In this document: in pieces, positions 27,169-35,736 of the stretch
Layout: every line of letters starts with the position of its first letter
Position numbering within the stretch: the stretch's first letter is position 1
Source: Pseudomonas sp. TH31
GTDB taxonomy: Bacteria; Pseudomonadota; Gammaproteobacteria; Pseudomonadales; Pseudomonadaceae
DNA: 64,000 nucleotides
Reading direction: 5' to 3'
Assembly (NCBI RefSeq): GCF_016650815.1
Contig: NZ_JAEKEZ010000035.1
Span: 1-64,000 of the forward strand
Notes under the pieces: model-generated
Seen by the model: only the letters and a program-made list of their open reading frames with translations
Databases searched by the model: none
Told to the model about the DNA's origin: nothing
Program-made: the position numbers and the translations under genes

Positions 27169-27890
27169 CTAACCATCCATCGCCAGATCACTTGGATGAT
27201 GAGCCATCGCAAAACCTCCATAGGCGAGCATTGCGGTATCCCAATTCACATCCAAATGGGACGCCATCACCCGAAGATCACACCTGTGCCGCTGCACCGG
27301 GCTCGCATCAAAAATCACTGCGGCCCCCATTTGCTCCACCAGCCGTTGAACGGCCTGAACACACAAACGAACCAGGTACGCACGATCTCGCTTAAGGGTG
27401 ACCAACTCTTGCGCCGACAGTGACCGGTCTGCCACGCCAGCGCTATGCAGTAAAAAGGCAATCGCCTACTGTAAAGGTGCCTGACACAACTCAGTTGCGC
27501 CGCACTTTCCGCGACCCGCTCCAGCAGTATCGGATGGGTCTTTGCGGCTGCGCCCTCCTTCGTGCCCGCACGATTTTGCAGCGCTGCGACGCACTCATCA
27601 AAGGCGCCCTCCGCACAGCCAAGCACCGGGCCGATATGCAGGCTGTCCAGATACGAAATGAACTCCACACCAAACAGGCAGCCGTCAGGATTGTGCCTGA
27701 CACCAACCGGCGCTGGCCCGAAACACTGGGATTGCGAGGTCACCCAAGCATCTGCCACAAAGACATCATCAAGCCGAAGGTCTTTTGACCCGGTGCCGCA
27801 CATTCCAGCGACATGCCAGACATCGTCGACCCGAACCTCACCGACTTTGAGTGTGAACATCAGCACAGGGTCGAGCGAAGTCTCTCGAGG
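27169..27890 (-). pseudogene. Remnant of a second IacA-like/acyl-CoA-dehydrogenase-fold monooxygenase
   Basis: The minus strand reads DDVWHVAGMCGTGSKDLRLDDV, the same middle-domain motif as iacA (TVGLLGTGSHDLVVEDV). Then come LFGVEFISYLDSLHIGPVLGCAEGAFDE and, after a frame change near 27420-27435, LSAQELVTLKRDRAYLV and MGAAVIFDASPVQRHRCDLR, ending at 27169. The N-terminal domain (about 150 residues) is missing and no start is present. It is a broken paralogue beside iacR. The 5' breakpoint lies near 27870-27890. Confidence 0.65.
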
Positions 27891-28076
27891 GGACTTGCTG
27901 GAAATCAAGTCTATTTTTATTTGATTATTTGCTCTATGGCACAATATTTGCGTTTTTCTAGACGGACAAAACAGATAAATATCGGTGTTATCCAAGATCG
28001 AATGTCCGTAAACGTGTTCCACACAGTCATTACAGGACACATTCCCAAACAACCGTGGCATCCATAAAAGGTTGGT

Positions 28077-29189
28077 TTGAAATTGATAAAAAACAGCCCC
28101 CCGCTTAATCATCAGCGCCCTTTGCGGGCTCTGCCTACTCAGCTCACTCGCCAGTGCGGAAGAACGCACCCTGCGTGTCTACAACTGGTTCGACTACATC
28201 ACCCCCAAGGCCCTGAAAGACTTCAAGGCCGAGAACAGCCAGGTCAAGCTGGTCTACGACATCTTCGACACCAACGAGGCGCTGGAGGCCAAGCTGCTGA
28301 CCGGCAACTCCGGCTACGACCTGGTGGTGCCGTCCAACGTGTTCCTCGCCAAGCAGATCGAAGCCGGCGTGTTCCAGCCGCTGGACCGCAGCAAGCTGGC
28401 GAACTGGAACCACCTCGATCCCAAGCTGATGAAGCTGATCGAGGCCAATGACCCCGGCAACAAATTCGCCGTGCCGTACATGTACGGCACCATCCTGATC
28501 GGCTTCAACCCGGACAAGGTCAAGGCTGCGCTGGGTGCCAACGCGCCGGTCGACAGCTGGGACCTGATCTTCAAGGAAGAAAACATCAGCAAGCTCAAGC
28601 AGTGCGGCGTTGCCCTGCTCGACTCGCCGTCGGAGATCCTGCCGCTGGCCCTGCAACACCTCGGCCTGGACCCGAACAGCAAGAATCCGGCGGACTACGA
28701 CAAGGCTGAAGCACTGTTGATGAAGATCCGTCCGTACATCACTTACTTCCACTCGTCCAAGTACATGGCCGACATCGCCAACGGTGACATCTGTGTCGCA
28801 GTCGGTTATTCCGGCAGCTTCTCCCAGGCTGCCAACCGCGCCAAGGAAGCCAAGAACGGTGTCGTCGTTGATATGCGCCTGCCGAAAGAAGGCGCGCCGA
28901 TCTGGTTCGACATGCTCGCGATCCCCAAGGGCGCGAAAAATCCGCAAGACGCCTACACCTTCATCAACTACCTGCTGCAACCGCAGGTGATTGCACCGGT
29001 CAGTGATTTCGTTGGCTACCCGAACCCGAACAAGGACGCCACGGATCTGGTCGATCCGGCGATCCGCAACAACCCGAACCTGTATCCGACCGAGTCGGCG
29101 ATGAGCACGCTCTACACCCTGCAACCGCTGCCGCGTGATGCCGAACGTGCGCGGACCGGGCCTGGACCAAGATCAAGTCCGGGACCTGA
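28077..29189 (+). CDS. Polyamine ABC transporter substrate-binding protein (PotF/SpuD-like; frameshifted at both ends in this sequence)
   Basis: About 370 residues when mended. Signal peptide LIISALCGLCLLSSLASA|EERT, then LRVYNWFDYI (polyamine-binding family start), VYDIFDTNEALEAKLL, PYMYGTILIGFNPDKV and DMLAIPKGAKNPQDAY. Ligand-pocket aromatic/acid residues typical of SpuD are kept. The signal peptide is joined to its likely start (TTG 28077, MKLIKN) only if the C6 run 28097-28102 is one base too long. The end RTRAWTKIKSGT (stop 29189) appears only if CCGGG 29156-29160 is CCCGGG. No other transporter genes lie beside it. Confidence 0.82.
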
Positions 29190-29258
29190 TAGCCAACCTC
29201 GCTGCGCTGAAGACCCGGCCTGCTGCTTAATGCCGGTCAGCTAAGCGAAAACGCTATC

Positions 29259-29419
29259 TGTAGCAGCTGGCGCAGCCTGCGTTCGGTTCGGGCCGCGTTC
29301 GGACGCAGCCGTCGTGAAATCAGGGCACGCGGTGCTTCAGGAAGATCGCGCGCTCAGGTTTGACGACGGCTGCGTCCGAACGCGGCCCGAACCGAACGCA
29401 GGCTTCGCCAGCCGCTACA
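29259..29419. repeat. Long inverted repeat, REP-doublet type
   Basis: Arms of about 57 bases (29259-29315 and 29363-29419) are almost perfectly complementary, starting TGTAGCAGCTGGCGCAGCC and containing GGCCGCGTTCGGACGC. A relative lies at 41454-41611 and a short one at 40397-40435. It sits between two converging genes, where it may act as bidirectional terminator. Confidence 0.8.
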
Positions 29420-29444
29420 CCAGGTGTGTTTCATCCCAGTGGTA

Positions 29445-31003
29445 CTAATTGAACCAGGCGGAACGCAAGCGCCTCAGCGCCGATTCGATGTCAGCCTCTG
29501 GCACGGCGGCGAATCCCAGAACCAGCCCGGCGCGCTGATCCGGCGGCCTGGTTGAATCCGGTAGCCAGTAGCTGCTCAACCCGTTGATTTCAACTTCGAC
29601 GCTGGCGGCTTTTTCGATGAGTTGCTGTTCGCGCGCCACGTTCTCGACCGGGACCGTCAAATGCAGTCCGGCCGCCACACTGGGCAGGCTGCCCACACCG
29701 GGAATATCCGTCGGCCAACCGGCCATCAGTGTATTGCGGCGACTCAAGGCTGCCCGGCGCATGCGCCGGATATGTCGCTGAAAATGCCCGCCCGCCATGA
29801 ACTCGGCCATCACCGCTTGAGTGCTGACCTCCGAGTGCCGCACATCCACGGCACGCCTTTGAGAGAACGCATCCACCAGCCCTGGCGGCAACACCAGATA
29901 GCCCAAACGCAACGCCGGGAACGCCACTTTGCCGAACGTGCCGACGTACAACACGCGCCCCTGGCGATCCAGCGCTGCCAATGGCGCCAGCGGAGCGCCG
30001 CTGTAGCGGTACTCACCGTCGTAGTCGTCTTCTACGATCCAGCCGTTGGTGCGTTCGGCCCATGCCAATAATTCCAGGCGCCGCGCCAGGCTCATGATCA
30101 CTCCGGTCGGGTATTGATGGGATGGAGTGACATAGGTCAGTCGGCAATCACTCAACCCCGCCAGTTCCGAGCAGTTGATGCCTTCGCTGTCCACCGACAC
30201 ACCGTGCAATCGGCCGCCGGCCACGGCAAAGGCGTGACCAGCCGCTCGATACCCCGGATTCTCGATTGCCACGCCGTCGCCCGGCTCTACCAGCAGCTGT
30301 GCACAAAGGCTAATTCCTTGCTGTGCGCCACTGGTGATCACAATTTGCTCAGCCGTGCACTGCATGCCCCGGAACTGCGCAGGTACGCGGCAACCATCCC
30401 GCGCAAACGCGCATCGCCCGCCGGGTCGCCGTAGCACAGCTGCTGTAAATCCGGTTTGCGCCAGAAAGCCGCATTCAGCTTGGCCCACACCTCGAACGGA
30501 AACAGATCGAATGCCGGTACCCCCACCCGAAAAGCCTTGGGAGGGCCACTCGGCGGCATGGCCAAATGGTTCTTTTCAACCCGCTCCAGCGCACCATTGT
30601 GGATAACTTTACTGGATGAAATCACAGGTAAATCCAGCCAATTTGTGGATAAGGCTGTGGATAACCCTGTTGAAAACCCTGTGGATAGTTTTGTGGATAG
30701 TTTTTTTGCCGGTAACGCGGCTTGAGGCAATTGCGCGACATAAGTCCCATCACCCACCCGCCCTTCGATAAACCCTTCGGCATAGAGCTGATCGTAGGCG
30801 CGGACCACACTATTACGGGAAATCGATAACGCAGCCGCGAGATCACGACTGGCCGGCAACCGTGTGCCGCTGGCCAGTCGCCCGTCGAGCACCCGAACCC
30901 GCAAAGCCTGATAGAGCTGACGACTCAACCCCTGGCGGCGATCGAGTTCGATGCCGGCCGGGTTGAAGGACAAGGACAGTGGTTCGCTGGTCATCGCCTG
31001 CAC
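29445..31003 (-). CDS. MocR/PdxR-type GntR-aminotransferase regulator (frameshifted in this sequence)
   Basis: About 519 residues. The N-terminal GntR helix-turn-helix (GLSRQLYQALRVRVLDGRL, LPASRDLAAALSISRNSVVRAYDQL) is joined by a Ser/Thr/Leu repeat linker to a fold-type-I aminotransferase domain with QIVITSGAQQGISL, DDYDGEYRYSG and the PLP-Lys stretch VGTFGKVAFPALRLGYLV. The break at 30367-30372 (CCCCGG should be CCCCGGG) separates LRSS from RGMQCTAEQIV. MocR proteins sense PLP or amino compounds and usually control a divergent gene, here the PaiB-like gene 93 bases away. The linker DNA is an array of DnaA-box-like repeats. Confidence 0.85.
30598..30700 (-). repeat. Cluster of DnaA-box-like 9-mers (TTATCCACA) inside the MocR gene
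   Basis: Perfect TTATCCACA (minus strand) occurs at 30598-30606, 30644-30652 and 30656-30664, and CTATCCACA at 30680-30688 and 30692-30700. The last four sit on an exact 12-base period with one degenerate unit at 30668. The 12-mers encode the linker repeat LSTx. The first box is in a different reading frame and encodes VIHN, so the repetition is not explained by the protein alone. Confidence 0.75.
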
Positions 31004-31096
31004 CTGAAGAATGGACCTATGAAATTTGTCAGTAATGGCTCTTACAACAGACCAATAGCCTGCCTAGGATGCAGACATTCGCCAAGGGAAATTTCC

Positions 31097-31719
31097 ATGT
31101 ACACGCCAAGCGCTTTTGCCATCGACGATTTGCATGAACTGCATCAGCAGATACTCGCCACCCGCCTCGCCGTGCTGGTGACCCATGGCGAACAAGGCCT
31201 GCAAGCCAGTCATATCCCGCTGCTGCTGGACGCCGAGCAAGGCCCCAATGGCACCCTTTACGGGCACCTGGCCAAGGCCAATCCACAATGGCAGGAACTG
31301 CAAAACGGTGCCGAGGCGCTGGTAATCTTTGCCGGTGCCGACGCTTACGTCAGCCCGGGTTTTACCCGAGCAAAGCCGAGCACGGCAAAGTCGTGCCGAC
31401 CTGGAACTACGTAGCGGTGCACGCTTACGGCAAGGCTGAAGTGTTCAGTGATGCCCATCGCCTGCGCAATCTGGTGAGTGCCCTGACTGACCGCCACGAA
31501 GCGAGCCGCGCCAAGCCATGGAAAGTCAACGACGCTCCCGCCGACTACATCGACGGCATGCTCAAGGCGATCGTCGGTTTCGCCTTGCCGATCCAGCGTC
31601 TGGAAGGCAAACGCAAACTGAGCCAGAACCGCAATGCCGCCGACATCGCCGGTGTGCGCGAAGGGTTGGCTGCCAGCCCCGACATGCAGGACCAGGCCCT
31701 CGCCCATTTGATGCGTTAA
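31097..31719 (+). CDS. FMN-binding negative transcriptional regulator, PaiB-like (frameshifted in this sequence)
   Basis: About 208 residues from ATG 31097, with AAGGGA upstream. PaiB-type split-barrel proteins bind FMN/heme-like ligands. The N-terminal part reads LATRLAVLVTHGEQGLQASHIPLLLD and HLAKANPQWQEL. The C-terminal part reads GFYPSKAEHGKVVPTWNYVAVHAYG and LVSALTDRHEASRAKPWKV. The frame changes at the T4 run 31360-31363, which should be T5. It is divergent from the MocR gene, a very common Pseudomonas pair, and is followed by two acetyltransferase genes in the same direction. Confidence 0.85.
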
Positions 31720-31728
31720 GGAATGAAC

Positions 31729-32175
31729 ATGAGTCAGATCCAGATTCGCCAGGTCAGCGCCGACGACCACGCCGCGTGGTGGCCGTTGTGGCAGGCCTAC
31801 TTGAGCTTCTACAACAGCGAATTGCCCGAGGCCGTCAGCCAAAGCACCTGGCAGCGCATGCTGGACCCAAGCGAAACCACCCACTCGGCCCTGGCCTGGG
31901 CCGATGGCAAAGCCGTGGGGATGGTGAATTTCATCTACCATCGCTCGAACTGGAGCATCGAAAATTCCTGCTACCTGCAAGACTTGCTGGTCGTCCCCGA
32001 AACCCGAGGCACCGGCGTCGGTCGGCAGTTGATCGAATTCGTCTACGCCACCGCCAAGGCGGACGGTTGCTGCAAGGTTCACTGGTTGACCCACGAAACC
32101 AACGCCACCGCGATCCAGCTCTACGAGCGCATCGCCGAGCGCCCCGGCCTCATCCAGTTTCGCAAAGCCCTTTAA
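31729..32175 (+). CDS. GNAT family N-acetyltransferase
   Basis: 148 residues from ATG 31729; AAGGA stands 6 bases before it, while ATG 31723 is too close. The acetyl-CoA loop is LLVVPETRGTGVGRQLIEF, followed by THETNATAIQLYERI, the typical last GNAT helix. The substrate is unknown. The paiA-like position next to paiB suggests small polyamines or amines as acceptors (inference). Confidence 0.85.
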   Translation: MSQIQIRQVSADDHAAWWPLWQAYLSFYNSELPEAVSQSTWQRMLDPSETTHSALAWADGKAVGMVNFIYHRSNWSIENSCYLQDLLVVPETRGTGVGRQLIEFVYATAKADGCCKVHWLTHETNATAIQLYERIAERPGLIQFRKAL

Positions 32176-32193
32176 GGTTCAAGGAGAACAACA

Positions 32194-32865
32194 ATGACAA
32201 CTTCACTCGCGGACTGGAAAGGCGTCCCGGCCCCCTCGGCGCAACTGATCGAAGGGCGCTTCATTCGCCTGGAAAAACTCGACCCGGCGCGCCACGCAGA
32301 TGGCTTGTTCAAAGCCCTGCAAGGCCCCGGCGCTGATCCAAAACTCTGGGATTACTTGCCTTACGGTCCTTTCCCGGAGCGCAGTGTTTTCAATGATTGG
32401 CTGAACAACCATGCAGCCAACAGCGACCCGTATTTCTTCGCGGTGATCGACCGTACCAGCGGTGAGGTGCAAGGCATGCTCAGCCTGATGTCGATTGTTC
32501 CGGCCCAGGGTCGGATCGAAATCGGCCACGTGACGTTCGGCGCACCGATGCAGCGTTCGCCGAAAAGTACCGAGGCGGTTTACCTGCTGGCCAAAGAATC
32601 GTTCGCCATGGGGTACCGGCGTCTGGAGTGGAAGTGCAACAACGGCAACGCCCGCTCCAAGTATGCGGCCGAGCGTTTGGGCTTCAGCTTTGAAGGCGTG
32701 TTCCGCCAGCACATGGTCGTGAAGGGACAGAACCGCGATACCGCGTGGTACTCGATTCTGGATTCGGAATGGCCGGTGGTTGGGGCTGGGTTTGAGCGGT
32801 GGCTTTCGGATGAAAACCAGACGGAATCCGGGCAGGTGAAAACCTTGGCGGAGTGCCGCACCTAA
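32194..32865 (+). CDS. GNAT family N-acetyltransferase, RimJ/RimL-like
   Basis: 223 residues with AAGGAGAACAACA before the ATG. The acetyltransferase core shows EIGHVTFGAPMQRSPKSTEAVYLLAKESF and the RimL-like WKCNNGNARSKYAAERLGFSFEGVFR, with RQHMVVKGQNRDTAWYSI near the end. This family acetylates protein N-termini or small amines; the acceptor is not predictable. It is the third gene of the paiB-like operon and is followed by a REP hairpin. Confidence 0.87.
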   Translation: MTTSLADWKGVPAPSAQLIEGRFIRLEKLDPARHADGLFKALQGPGADPKLWDYLPYGPFPERSVFNDWLNNHAANSDPYFFAVIDRTSGEVQGMLSLMSIVPAQGRIEIGHVTFGAPMQRSPKSTEAVYLLAKESFAMGYRRLEWKCNNGNARSKYAAERLGFSFEGVFRQHMVVKGQNRDTAWYSILDSEWPVVGAGFERWLSDENQTESGQVKTLAECRT

Positions 32866-32878
32866 AAGCAGCAAAAGC

Positions 32879-32954
32879 AAAAGATCGCAGCCTTCGGCAG
32901 CTCCTACAGAGTGATGTGTACACCCGTAGGAGCTGCCGAAGGCTGCGATCTTTT
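32879..32954. repeat. REP hairpin (copy A)
   Basis: 29-base arms (AAAAGATCGCAGCCTTCGGC... and complement) around an 18-base loop, between convergent genes. It is the same family as 46930-47004, 51673-51747 and 53172-53247. A/T tails at both ends suit a bidirectional terminator. Confidence 0.85.
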
Positions 32955-32964
32955 GATCTTTCTT

Positions 32965-33864
32965 TTAAGCCAGTTTCTGGGCAAGCACCGCAATATGCTC
33001 CGGCCCAATCCCGCAGCACCCGCCCAAATGACTGGCCCCACGCTTCTGCCAATCGGCGGCCCAGTGTAGATAACCCGGTGGGTCCAGATCCTCGCGCAAC
33101 GGGTCGAGCCCGTCGTTGGCCGTCGCCTCTTTCGGTTGCGGCGGGAAGGCATTGGCGTACGCGCCGATATGAATATTCACCCCCAAGCGCTCGAACGTTT
33201 GCCGCGCCACATCTATCGCCGCGCCGATCACTTCCGGCTGGCTGCAGTTGAACAGCAACGTCTCGACGCCCAGCTCAGCCGCCACTGCCGCCGCCTCGGC
33301 CACCGGCTCACCGGAACGCAAACGCGGCACCTCGTCGGTGTCTTCATCCTTCAAGGTAAACGACAGCCAGAACGGCTTGCCGTCCTTTGGCAGACCGGCG
33401 TGGATCGCCCGCGCCTCGACGATTGAGCTCTGGGTTTCCGCCAGCCACAAGTCAACGTGCGGCGCGAGTCCCTTCACCAGTGGCGTCAGCAATTCAGTGA
33501 CACGATCAGCGTTGAACAAGTCAGGACGGTAAGAACCAAAAAGCGGCGGCAATGACCCGGCCACGCGTACCGGTTTGCCAGCCGCCTCGACTGCACGCCG
33601 CGCCAACTCACCGGCCAATGCCGCGAGAGCCTGACCTTCAGCGGCAAAACGCTCTTCGCCAATATGGAACGGCACCACCGCGTAGCTGTTGCTGGTGATG
33701 ACGTTCGCACCGCTCTCGATGTAAGCCGCGTGCACCGCCTCTACCGCTTGCGGTGCTTCGCTCAAGGCCAGTGCCGACCATTCGGGCTGGCGGAACGGCG
33801 CACCTGCGCGCTGCAGCTCTCGGCCCATGCCGCCATCCAAAATCACTGTGCTTGCTGCGCTCAT
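32965..33864 (-). CDS. mmuM: Homocysteine S-methyltransferase family protein (MmuM-like)
   Basis: About 299 residues. It transfers a methyl group from S-methylmethionine (or a relative) to homocysteine, giving methionine. Zinc ligands are the Cys in LLFNCSQPEVI and the double Cys in SHLGGCCGIGPEHI. The glycine motif ILDGGMGRELQR stands near the N-terminus. Three in-frame ATGs (33900, 33879, 33864) lie in a duplicated AAGCATATGAG sequence; the last is taken because family proteins begin about there. It is divergent from an amino-acid ABC transporter, which might import S-methylmethionine or methionine (inference). Confidence 0.85.
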   Translation of the reverse strand: MSAASTVILDGGMGRELQRAGAPFRQPEWSALALSEAPQAVEAVHAAYIESGANVITSNSYAVVPFHIGEERFAAEGQALAALAGELARRAVEAAGKPVRVAGSLPPLFGSYRPDLFNADRVTELLTPLVKGLAPHVDLWLAETQSSIVEARAIHAGLPKDGKPFWLSFTLKDEDTDEVPRLRSGEPVAEAAAVAAELGVETLLFNCSQPEVIGAAIDVARQTFERLGVNIHIGAYANAFPPQPKEATANDGLDPLREDLDPPGYLHWAADWQKRGASHLGGCCGIGPEHIAVLAQKLA

Positions 33865-33975
33865 ATGCTTTTCACTCATATGCTTATGAAAATAACTCAC
33901 TACCAGAGTAGTTCTTATAACTATTTAATACGCACCATTCGGTTAATAACAACCATTTTTTATCAGGGATCGACT

Positions 33976-34797
33976 GTGAAATTCCAACCGCTACTGGCCC
34001 TGGGCCTGACGATTCTGGCTGCCTCCACCCAAGCCTTCGGCGGCGCCACGCTCGATCGCGTCGAGCAAAAGAAAGAACTGGTGGGCGTGTTGATGGAGAG
34101 TTATCCACCATTCTCGTTCCTCAATGACCAGAACCAGCTCGACGGTTTCGACGTCGATGTGGCGAAAGCCGTGGCTGAGAAACTCGGGGTGAAACTGCGC
34201 CTCGAAACGCCGTCCTGGGACGTGATTGCCGCCGGTCGCTGGAGCGGTCGCTACGACATTTGCATCTGCTCCATGACCCCGAGCAAGGCCCGCGCCGAAG
34301 TCTTCGACTTCCCGGTGGAGTACTACGCTTCGCCGGCGGTGATCGTGGTCAACGCCAAGGATGATCGCATTCACAACGCCAAGGACCTGAGCGGCAAGAA
34401 AGTCGGACTCACCAGCGCTTCCAGCTACGAAAGCTACCTGAACAAAAACCTGGTGATCGAAGGCGCCGAAGACACGAAATTGCAGTACCCGTTCGAGGAC
34501 GTGCAGATCGCCCCGTATGACACCGACAATGTCGCCTTCCAGGACCTGGGCCTGGGTGCCGGTGTTCGACTGGACGCGATCCTCACCAACCTGGTGACCG
34601 CGCAACCGCGCCTGAACGAAGACCAGCGCTTCAAACTGGCCGGCGACCCGCTCTACTCGGAGCCAAACTCGGTGGCTATCGAAAAGGGCGACGCGCAGTG
34701 GGACGACAAAGTGCGGGCAGTCTTCGCCCAGCTGAAACAGGACGGCACGCTGAGCAAGCTCTCGCAAAAATGGATCGGCGCCGATATCAGCCAATGA
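33976..34797 (+). CDS. Amino-acid ABC transporter substrate-binding protein
   Basis: 273 residues from GTG 33976, with AGGGA 8 bases upstream. The signal peptide ends near AASTQAFG. Family-3 solute-binding protein: LVGVLMESYPPFSFLNDQNQLDGFDVDVAKAVA, then RYDICICSMTPSKARAEVFDF (the ligand Arg is in this region) and KVGLTSASSYESYL. It overlaps the permease start by ATGA. No ATPase gene is nearby, so it must use one encoded elsewhere. Confidence 0.87.
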   Translation: MKFQPLLALGLTILAASTQAFGGATLDRVEQKKELVGVLMESYPPFSFLNDQNQLDGFDVDVAKAVAEKLGVKLRLETPSWDVIAAGRWSGRYDICICSMTPSKARAEVFDFPVEYYASPAVIVVNAKDDRIHNAKDLSGKKVGLTSASSYESYLNKNLVIEGAEDTKLQYPFEDVQIAPYDTDNVAFQDLGLGAGVRLDAILTNLVTAQPRLNEDQRFKLAGDPLYSEPNSVAIEKGDAQWDDKVRAVFAQLKQDGTLSKLSQKWIGADISQ

Positions 34798-35630
34798 CTT
34801 CTTTCCCGACACCTCCCCAGCCACCGCAACCGGTGGCTGAGTCGCGGCTGCAACGGCTCTTCGGTTTCCGCACGCGTCTGTACCTGACCTGGGCGGCGAT
34901 GCTCGGCTTGTTCGCCAGTTTCTTCCTGAGCTTCGACCTGAAGTTCTCGATCATCCTCGACAAACTTCCGAACCTCGTCGGCCTGCACCTGGCGCCCAAC
35001 GGCTTTCTGCAAGGCGCGGCGCTGACGTTGTTTCTGTGCCTGTGCTCGATCGTCGCCTCGTCACTGCTGGGGTTCATCACCGCCCTGGCGCGGCTGTCGA
35101 AAAGCGCCGTGGCGTTCGGGGTTGCGAGTTTCTATGCCTCGTTCTTTCGCGGCACGCCGCTGCTGATCCAGATCCTGTTGATCTACCTCGGCCTGCCGCA
35201 GCTGGGCGTCGTGCCGGGCGCCATCGCGGCCGGGGTCATCGCCCTGTCGCTGAACTACGGCGCCTACCTGAGCGAAATCTTCCGCGCCGGCATCCTCGGC
35301 GTCCCCCACGGCCAACGGGAAGCGTCACTGGCGCTGGGCATGCGCGAAACCGTGATCTTCTGGCGCGTCACCCTGCCCCAAGCCATGCGCACCATCATCC
35401 CGCCGACCACCAACCAATTCATCTCCATGCTCAAGGACTCGTCGCTGATCTCGGTGATGGGGGTTTGGGAAGTGATGTTTCTGGCGCAGTCGTATGGGCG
35501 GTCGAGCTATCGCTACATCGAGATGCTAACGACCGCAGCGGTGATTTATTGGGTGATGTCGATTGGATTGGAGCTGGTTCAGGCAAGGATGGAGCGGCAC
35601 TACGGGAAGGCGTATTTGCATAACCGATAA
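34794..35630 (+). CDS. Amino-acid ABC transporter permease
   Basis: 278 residues. HisM/GlnP-type permease: ALTLFLCLCSIVASSLLGFIT opening the membrane domain, FYASFFRGTPLLIQILLIYLGLP, and the EAA-type loop EASLALGMRETVIFWRVTLPQAM that contacts the ATPase. A polar N-terminal extension of about 30 residues precedes the first helix. The gene is translationally coupled to the binding protein and followed by a terminator region. Confidence 0.88.
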   Translation: MTSFPTPPQPPQPVAESRLQRLFGFRTRLYLTWAAMLGLFASFFLSFDLKFSIILDKLPNLVGLHLAPNGFLQGAALTLFLCLCSIVASSLLGFITALARLSKSAVAFGVASFYASFFRGTPLLIQILLIYLGLPQLGVVPGAIAAGVIALSLNYGAYLSEIFRAGILGVPHGQREASLALGMRETVIFWRVTLPQAMRTIIPPTTNQFISMLKDSSLISVMGVWEVMFLAQSYGRSSYRYIEMLTTAAVIYWVMSIGLELVQARMERHYGKAYLHNR

Positions 35631-35679
35631 CCCCCTTTATTCGTGGTGACTTGGTAACAGTGACTCGGCTAAAAACACG

Positions 35680-35705
35680 CAAAAAAGGGGAGCACATGCC
35701 CCCCG
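35680..35705 (-). terminator. Probable terminator after pycB
   Basis: Minus strand: GGGGCATGTGCTCCCC (imperfect stem) followed by TTTTTTGCG. It ends the pycA-pycB transcript. The stem is short, so confidence is moderate. Confidence 0.45.
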
Positions 35706-35736
35706 AGGTTTAAAGCGCTGTATCGAGGCCGTTATC

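Noticed and set aside
30598..30700. Chromosomal replication origin
   Set aside because: DnaA boxes lie inside a coding gene, no dnaA/dnaN/rpmH genes and no AT-rich unwinding element are adjacent.
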